Shown in pieces: positions 6,337 to 9,802 of a stretch of DNA of 9,802 nucleotides (the stretch's first letter is position 1; every line of letters begins with the position of its first letter). The translations under genes were made by a program, and so were the position numbers. Origin of the DNA: F23-B02 sp946405205 (GTDB lineage Bacteria; Bacillota; Clostridia; Oscillospirales; Oscillospiraceae); the NCBI GenBank assembly GCA_946405205.1, contig CAMJGL010000041.1:1-9802 (forward strand), written 5' to 3'. The notes under the pieces are model-generated. The model was not told where the DNA came from. It searched no databases and saw nothing but the letters and a program-made list of their open reading frames with translations.

Positions 6337-7605
6337 TCAGCCGCCTCTTCCGGCTCTGCCGCGGTATTCCTCCTCAAAGCGCTCGAGCTCGCCCTCGGGC
6401 AGGGTCTGCTTGGCGGAGGCCTCGAACGCGCCCTTCATCCAGGGATTGTTCTCGACCTTCGCGCCCGTCTGAGCCTCCAGCACCGCGTTTATCAGCACAT
6501 TGGAGATGAGAAAGCCCGCAGGCGTGAGGCTCCAGCGTCCGTCGTTCTTGACCGCCCAGCCCTTCTTGTCGAAAAGCTCGAAGGTCTCCTCTATCGGAGT
6601 CCAGTCGCTGCGGTATATTCTATGGTATTCAGCCTGAGATATGCCGTGTGCGGTGCGCATGCCGAGCATGAGATACTCGGCGGCCTTCTGCACGGGCACG
6701 ATGGGCTCGTACTCGTCGATTATCATACTGTCGCCCACCACGGCGGAGATGTATTTATCCAGATCGCGCACATAGCTGTAGCGCACGCCGTTGACGCAGG
6801 AATGAGCGCCGGGGCCGAAGCCCATGTAGTCCTCGAGCCGCCAGTATTTCATATTGTGCCTCGACTCGTAGCCCGGAACGGCAAAATTAGATATCTCGTA
6901 CTGCTCAAATCCGTAATGCTTGAGCGTGTCCACGGTGTAAAGGTACATATCCGCCTGCTCGTCCTCATCGGGGATGAGCGGGGAGCCGAGGTAGCGGCGG
7001 TGCATGGGCGTGCCCTCCTCGAGCTTGAGCGCATAGCAGGAAAGATGCTCAGGATGCAGCTCGAGCGCCCTTGAAAGCGTGTCGGCCCAGTCGCCCTTGG
7101 TCTGGCTGGGCAGACCGTAGATGAGGTCGAGGCTGACGTTCTCAAAGCCGGCTCTGCGCGCGGTGTCCACCGCCTGCTCGGCCTGCAGGAAATTGTGCCT
7201 CCTGCCGATGATCTTGAGGATGTCGTTGTTCGCCGACTGCACGCCGATGGAAAGGCGGTTGACGCCCTCGCGGCGCAGGGCCTTGAGCTCGTCGAGCTTC
7301 ACCGTGTCGGGATTCACCTCAAGCGTTATCTCCGAGTCAAGGCGCACGTTGCCCATGCGCTTGAGCTCGTCAAGTATCTCGGTTATGCGCTTTGCGCCGT
7401 AGCAGCTCGGCGTGCCGCCGCCGATATAGATGCTGTCGATCTCATAGCTCTGCATGGCCTCCGCCGATTCGGAGATGTGGCTCAGCAGAGCCGACTGATA
7501 GTCCGGCATTCTCCGGCTGCCGCCCGGCACCGAGTAGAAATCGCAGTAGCCGCATTTGGATACGCAGAAGGGTATGTGGATGTAAACTCCGAGTTTATCG
7601 TTCAT
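6337..7605 (-). CDS. hemW: HemW, radical SAM heme chaperone
   Basis: A 422-residue radical SAM protein of the HemN-like group. The iron-sulfur motif is C14-VSK-C18-GY-C21-DF, where Phe replaces the fourth Cys of true HemN. The SAM-binding GGGTPS is at 62-67. HNMKYW (250-255) is the HNxxYW motif linked to heme binding in HemW. These features favour the heme chaperone over an oxygen-independent coproporphyrinogen oxidase, as this family is often annotated. The HemN C-terminal domain covers about 305-375. Residues 376-422 form an extra tail rich in Glu, Arg and Gly, somewhat longer than usual. The ATG at 7605 follows AGGAAAAAGGAAAAT and precedes the usual LGVYIHIPFC start; an upstream ATG at 7638 lies in repeat DNA. 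It is the first gene of the operon with the VanW gene and metG. Confidence 0.95.
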   Translation of the reverse strand: MNDKLGVYIHIPFCVSKCGYCDFYSVPGGSRRMPDYQSALLSHISESAEAMQSYEIDSIYIGGGTPSCYGAKRITEILDELKRMGNVRLDSEITLEVNPDTVKLDELKALRREGVNRLSIGVQSANNDILKIIGRRHNFLQAEQAVDTARRAGFENVSLDLIYGLPSQTKGDWADTLSRALELHPEHLSCYALKLEEGTPMHRRYLGSPLIPDEDEQADMYLYTVDTLKHYGFEQYEISNFAVPGYESRHNMKYWRLEDYMGFGPGAHSCVNGVRYSYVRDLDKYISAVVGDSMIIDEYEPIVPVQKAAEYLMLGMRTAHGISQAEYHRIYRSDWTPIEETFELFDKKGWAVKNDGRWSLTPAGFLISNVLINAVLEAQTGAKVENNPWMKGAFEASAKQTLPEGELERFEEEYRGRAGRGG

Positions 7606-7633
7606 ATTTTCCTTTTTCCTGTCGTTGCTACAA

Positions 7634-7699
7634 TTCAAATAATCGTTTTTGCGTCAGCTCGACCGGTAAGATCGGCAATCGTCTTTACTGCACTCGCGC
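7634..7699 (+). repeat. 88-bp-period tandem repeat, copy 1
   Basis: A 66-bp block beginning TTCAAATAATCG, with GCGTCAGCTCGACCGGT in the middle and ending CTGCACTCGCGC. It recurs at 7722-7787, offset 88 bp. The ends are identical and the middle differs. It lies just 29 bp upstream of the hemW start codon. Confidence 0.85.
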
Positions 7700-7721
7700 T
7701 TTTTTCCTTTCGCTGCTGCAC

Positions 7722-7787
7722 TTCAAATAATCGCTATTGCGTCAGCTCGACCGGTTAGATTTCAGGTAATCCTTACTGCACTCGCGC
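7722..7787 (+). repeat. 88-bp-period tandem repeat, copy 2
   Basis: Second 66-bp block, with the same TTCAAATAATCG start, GCGTCAGCTCGACCGGT centre and CTGCACTCGCGC end. Its first half is also related to the TTCAAATAATC...CCCGACC part of the composite units at 7866 and 8142. Confidence 0.85.
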
Positions 7788-7810
7788 ACCGAATAACACG
7801 CATCGGCTTT

Positions 7811-7834
7811 GTAGGGGCGAGCATCGCTCGTCCG
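7811..7834 (+). repeat. REP-like hairpin element, GAGC core
   Basis: Identical over 24 bp to the element at 83-106, 7.7 kb away. It pairs with the inverse element at 7943-7967 to bound a segment of about 155 bp with GTAGGGGC/GCCCCTAC ends. Confidence 0.8.
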
Positions 7835-7942
7835 CTCCTCGCCGGAGGGGCGATTCGGTTTTGAGCTTCAAATAATCTTTATTGCCGCTTCCCGACCTGT
7901 TAAACCGGTGATTTTCGTTCTGTTTCCCGCCTGTCGGCGGGC

Positions 7943-7967
7943 GGACGGCCAATGGCCGCCCCTACGG
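7943..7967 (-). repeat. REP-like hairpin element, GGCC core
   Basis: Identical over 25 bp to 31-55, 236-260 and 8219-8243. It is in inverse orientation to 7811-7834 and preceded by a perfect CCCGCC-TGTC-GGCGGG hairpin. Confidence 0.8.
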
Positions 7968-8093
7968 GTGCGATTATAAAACCGTTCTGTCATTCAGAGA
8001 ATGGCAAAATACCGAAAACCTCCGCAGAAAATAATCGGGCTGTCGCAATATAGAAACGCACTGTCTTAATGCGAATTGGCCGTCTGCCAAGAC

Positions 8094-8110
8094 CGAGCAT
8101 CGCTCGTCCG
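8094..8110 (+). repeat. Truncated REP-like element, GAGC core
   Basis: Retains CGAGCATCGCTCGTCCG but lacks the leading GTAGGGG, at the junction of the two tandem composite units. The truncation marks a likely recombination or deletion point. Confidence 0.75.
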
Positions 8111-8218
8111 CTCCTCGCCGGAGGGGCAATCCGGTTTCAAGCTTCAAATAATCTTTATTGCCGCTTCCCGACCTGTTAAACTGGTGATTCTCGTTTTGTT
8201 TCCCGCCTGTCGGCGGGC

Positions 8219-8243
8219 GGACGGCCAATGGCCGCCCCTACGG
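8219..8243 (-). repeat. REP-like hairpin element, GGCC core
   Basis: Exact copy of the 25-bp element at 7943-7967, in the second tandem composite unit. Confidence 0.8.
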
Positions 8244-8373
8244 CCTGTAATTTTTGCGGCTCTGTCATTTAGACAATGGCAATATACCGTGTGCCTCCGC
8301 ATGGCATATTCGGGCTGGCGCAAAAACGAGGCGTACTGTTTTTATGCGAATGGCTCTCCGGCAGCCGCCGGAC

Positions 8374-8398
8374 GGACGAGCAATGCTCGCCCCTACGG
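8374..8398 (-). repeat. REP-like hairpin element, GAGC core, inverse
   Basis: Reads GGACGAGC-AAT-GCTCGCCC then CTACGG. It is the reverse complement of the 83-106 type with one loop difference. This copy shows that the GAGC-core and GGCC-core forms are variants of one element that can occur in the same orientation. Confidence 0.8.
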
Positions 8399-8497
8399 GT
8401 GCGGGATTGTCATTAAGAGCGCGAGTGCAAAAGCGTCAACTTCCTGTATCACCGGTCGGGCTGTCGCAGAAGCAGCACTCGCCATTCTTAACGCGGC

Positions 8498-9802
8498 TTA
8501 AAAAAGAGTGCAGACGAGCTCGGCGTAAGCGGTGGGATCCTCGACCTCGACGCCGGCGATGAGCTCGGACTGGGCATAGAGGATCTTGGACATTGCCGCG
8601 GCTCTGTCCTTATCGCCGGACTCGTAGGCAGCCTTGATGGCCTCGAAGGCGTGATGAGAGGCGTTGAGCTCCAGAACGCGGTCGGCGCGGAGCTTGCGCA
8701 TCTCCTCGCTCGGGCCGTTGCGGAAGTATTTTTCCATCTCCAGCGTGAAGCCGCCGGTGGAGGTCAGGCAGCAGGAGGAGGACACGAGCTTGCTCGAAAG
8801 CGTCACCTGCTTGAGCTTCTCGTCGCCGACGCTGTCGCGTATGAAGTCGAGCAGCTCCTTGTTCTCGACGGTCTTTTCCTCGGCGGCCTTCTTCTCCTCG
8901 TCGGTCTGGAAGCCCAGATCCTCGGTGAGGATGTTGACAAAGGGCTTGCCCTCGAACATCCGAAGCTGCTGCAGGACCGTCTCGTCGATGGGATGGTCGA
9001 GATAGAGTATCTCATAGCCGCGGGAGCGTACCTCCTCGCACTGGGGCAGGCTCATCGCGTGCTTAACGGTGTCGGCCGAGGCGTAGTAGATGGCCTTCTG
9101 GCTCTCGGGCATGTTATCGGTGTACTCCTTGAGGGTCACCTGAGAGTCCTCGGAGGTGTAGAAAATGAGCAGATCCTTGAGGAAATCGGTGTAGCGGCCG
9201 TATTCGTCGCACACGCCGCACTTGATGTGGATGCCGAAGTTCTTCCAGAAGGTCTCGTACTTGGGACGGTCGTCCTTCATCATTTTCTCCAGCTCGCCCT
9301 TGATCTTCTTTTCAAGGTTCTGGCCGATGACCTTGAGCTGGCGGTTGTGCTGAAGTATCTCGCGGGAGATGTTCAGGCTCAGGTCGGGGGAATCCACAAC
9401 GCCGCGGACGAACTCAAAGTAGTCGTGGATGAGCTTGTCGCAGTCCTCCATTATAAGAACGCCGTTGCAGTAGAGCTTAATGCCCTTTTTCGTCGCGCCG
9501 GAGATGCCGTTGTCGATATCCTTGCCGGGGACGAAAAGCATCGCCTTGTAGGACACGGTGCCCTCGGCGTTGACCCTGAGGGTGACTGCGGGGTCGGTCT
9601 GGTCGCGGGTGGTCTCCTTGTACCACTCGACGCACTGCTCGTCCGTGACCTCGGCCTTACTCCGCTGCCAGATGGGCACCATGGAGTTTACCGTCTCGGG
9701 AGCGGTGACGGTAACGTTCTGCATGATGGGATTGCCGTCCTTGTCCTCCTCGCCGGTGGGCTGCTGCTCCTGACGGGTGATGTCCATGACGATGGGCCAG
9801 CG
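8498..9802 (-). CDS. htpG: Chaperone HtpG (Hsp90), 5' end outside window
   Basis: The last 434 residues of the bacterial Hsp90 chaperone; family members are about 620-650 residues. The frame is open through the window edge (RWPIVMDITRQ...), so the Met at 9787 is internal and not the start. The N-terminal ATPase domain is not in view. The visible part contains the middle domain, with a conserved MVPIWQR/EEL-type region, LYCNGVLIMED and the hallmark VVDSPDLSLNISREILQHNR (about 135-155 of the visible part), and a C-terminal dimerisation domain from about 320. An acidic insertion with EEDKDGNP lies near the visible N-terminus, in the variable loop of the client-binding region. No frameshift is seen. 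No clear intrinsic terminator follows the stop; the repeat array begins at once. Hsp90 proteins act as homodimers in the cytosol and refold stress-damaged clients. Confidence 0.96.
   Translation of the reverse strand, partial: RWPIVMDITRQEQQPTGEEDKDGNPIMQNVTVTAPETVNSMVPIWQRSKAEVTDEQCVEWYKETTRDQTDPAVTLRVNAEGTVSYKAMLFVPGKDIDNGISGATKKGIKLYCNGVLIMEDCDKLIHDYFEFVRGVVDSPDLSLNISREILQHNRQLKVIGQNLEKKIKGELEKMMKDDRPKYETFWKNFGIHIKCGVCDEYGRYTDFLKDLLIFYTSEDSQVTLKEYTDNMPESQKAIYYASADTVKHAMSLPQCEEVRSRGYEILYLDHPIDETVLQQLRMFEGKPFVNILTEDLGFQTDEEKKAAEEKTVENKELLDFIRDSVGDEKLKQVTLSSKLVSSSCCLTSTGGFTLEMEKYFRNGPSEEMRKLRADRVLELNASHHAFEAIKAAYESGDKDRAAAMSKILYAQSELIAGVEVEDPTAYAELVCTLF

Larger units (their letters stand above)
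7811..8093 (+). repeat. Composite repeat unit, right copy 1
   Basis: Begins with the GAGC-core element (7811-7834). It continues with a TCGCCGGAGGGGC segment, TTCAAATAATC...CCCGACCTGTTAAA, a CCCGCC-TGTC-GGCGGG hairpin (7926-7941), the inverse GGCC-core element (7943-7967), a TGTCATT hairpin (7988-8006), ATAATCGGGC and GGCCGTCTGCC. The first 149 bp (from 7818) match the next copy with about seven mismatches by eye; the rest is much more diverged. Confidence 0.85.
8094..8368 (+). repeat. Composite repeat unit, right copy 2
   Basis: Tandem copy offset by 276 bp from the previous unit, becoming 275 after a 1-bp indel near 8250. It starts inside the palindromic element, which lacks the leading GTAGGGG, and runs directly on from the GGCCGTCTGCCAAGAC end of copy 1. 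It contains the inverse element (8219-8243), the CCCGCC...GGCGGG hairpin (8202-8217) and the TGTCATT hairpin (8263-8281). Confidence 0.85.
7606..8497. repeat. Right composite repeat array, no gene
   Basis: An 892-bp gene-free stretch between htpG and hemW. From left to right it holds an 88-bp-period tandem pair (7634-7787), two tandem composite units of about 276 bp (7811-8093 and 8094-8368), and a partial third segment with an inverse element (8374-8398) and an inverted copy of the CGACCGGT...TGCACTCGCGC module (about 8417-8470). I see no protein-coding frame with a ribosome binding site, no tRNA and no transposase. The hemW promoter must lie in or beside this array, but no convincing -35/-10 is visible. 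Confidence 0.85.

Noticed and set aside
7603..7638. Upstream start for hemW at 7638
   Set aside because: It lies inside the repeat block, and the ATG at 7605 has better purine-rich ribosome binding sequence and the normal family start.
7811..8398. CRISPR array
   Set aside because: The repeated elements lie at irregular distances, in both orientations, inside larger homologous units. There are no uniform unique spacers and no cas genes.
7974..8562. Short open frames across the right repeat array
   Set aside because: They run through repeat units in both directions and partly into the end of htpG; no start signals or protein features are seen.
9785..9787. Start codon of htpG at 9787
   Set aside because: The frame continues to the window edge, and the preceding residues WPIV belong to the conserved middle of HtpG. 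The true start lies outside the window.

Overview
The window looks like chromosomal DNA from a GC-rich member of the Bacillota, most likely an Oscillospiraceae/Ruminococcaceae-type gut clostridium. This is inferred from strong AGGAGG-type ribosome binding sites, the gene types (VanW-family wall protein, HemW, tandem MgtC/SapB proteins) and dispersed GTAGGGGC...GTCCG palindromic repeats, which I recall as common in such genomes. All eight supported genes lie on the minus strand, so transcription runs from high to low coordinates.

Layout in transcription order. The right edge holds the C-terminal two thirds of the chaperone gene htpG (8498-9802; the 5' end lies outside the window). Next comes about 890 bp without genes (7606-8497), filled by nested repeats. 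Then follows a tightly spaced probable operon: hemW (7605-6337), a VanW-family membrane-anchored protein (6322-4640), metG (4614-2668) and a 116-residue protein resembling a Nif11-type leader peptide (2649-2299), with gaps of 14, 25 and 18 nt. A 78-residue zinc-ribbon protein (2190-1954) follows; it has its own predicted promoter and ends at a strong intrinsic terminator (1911-1941). Beyond the terminator are two tandem MgtC/SapB-family membrane proteins (1844-1116 and 1105-410). The left end (1-384) is again repeat DNA.

The most unusual content is the repeat system. A 24-25 bp hairpin element occurs eight times in both orientations, with two alternative stem cores that covary (GAGC/GCTC or GGCC/GGCC). 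It sits inside a larger composite unit of about 275-300 bp, present once at the left end and twice in tandem at the right end. The composite units therefore flank, in direct orientation, a 7.4-kb block of seven genes. No transposase is visible, so the elements look like REP/BIME- or MITE-type non-autonomous sequences.

The genes themselves are mostly housekeeping: translation (metG), heme trafficking (hemW), proteostasis (htpG), envelope (VanW) and ion or stress-related membrane proteins (MgtC-like). The two small proteins downstream of metG are the least understood. I see no phage, CRISPR array, tRNA, rRNA or complete mobile element.
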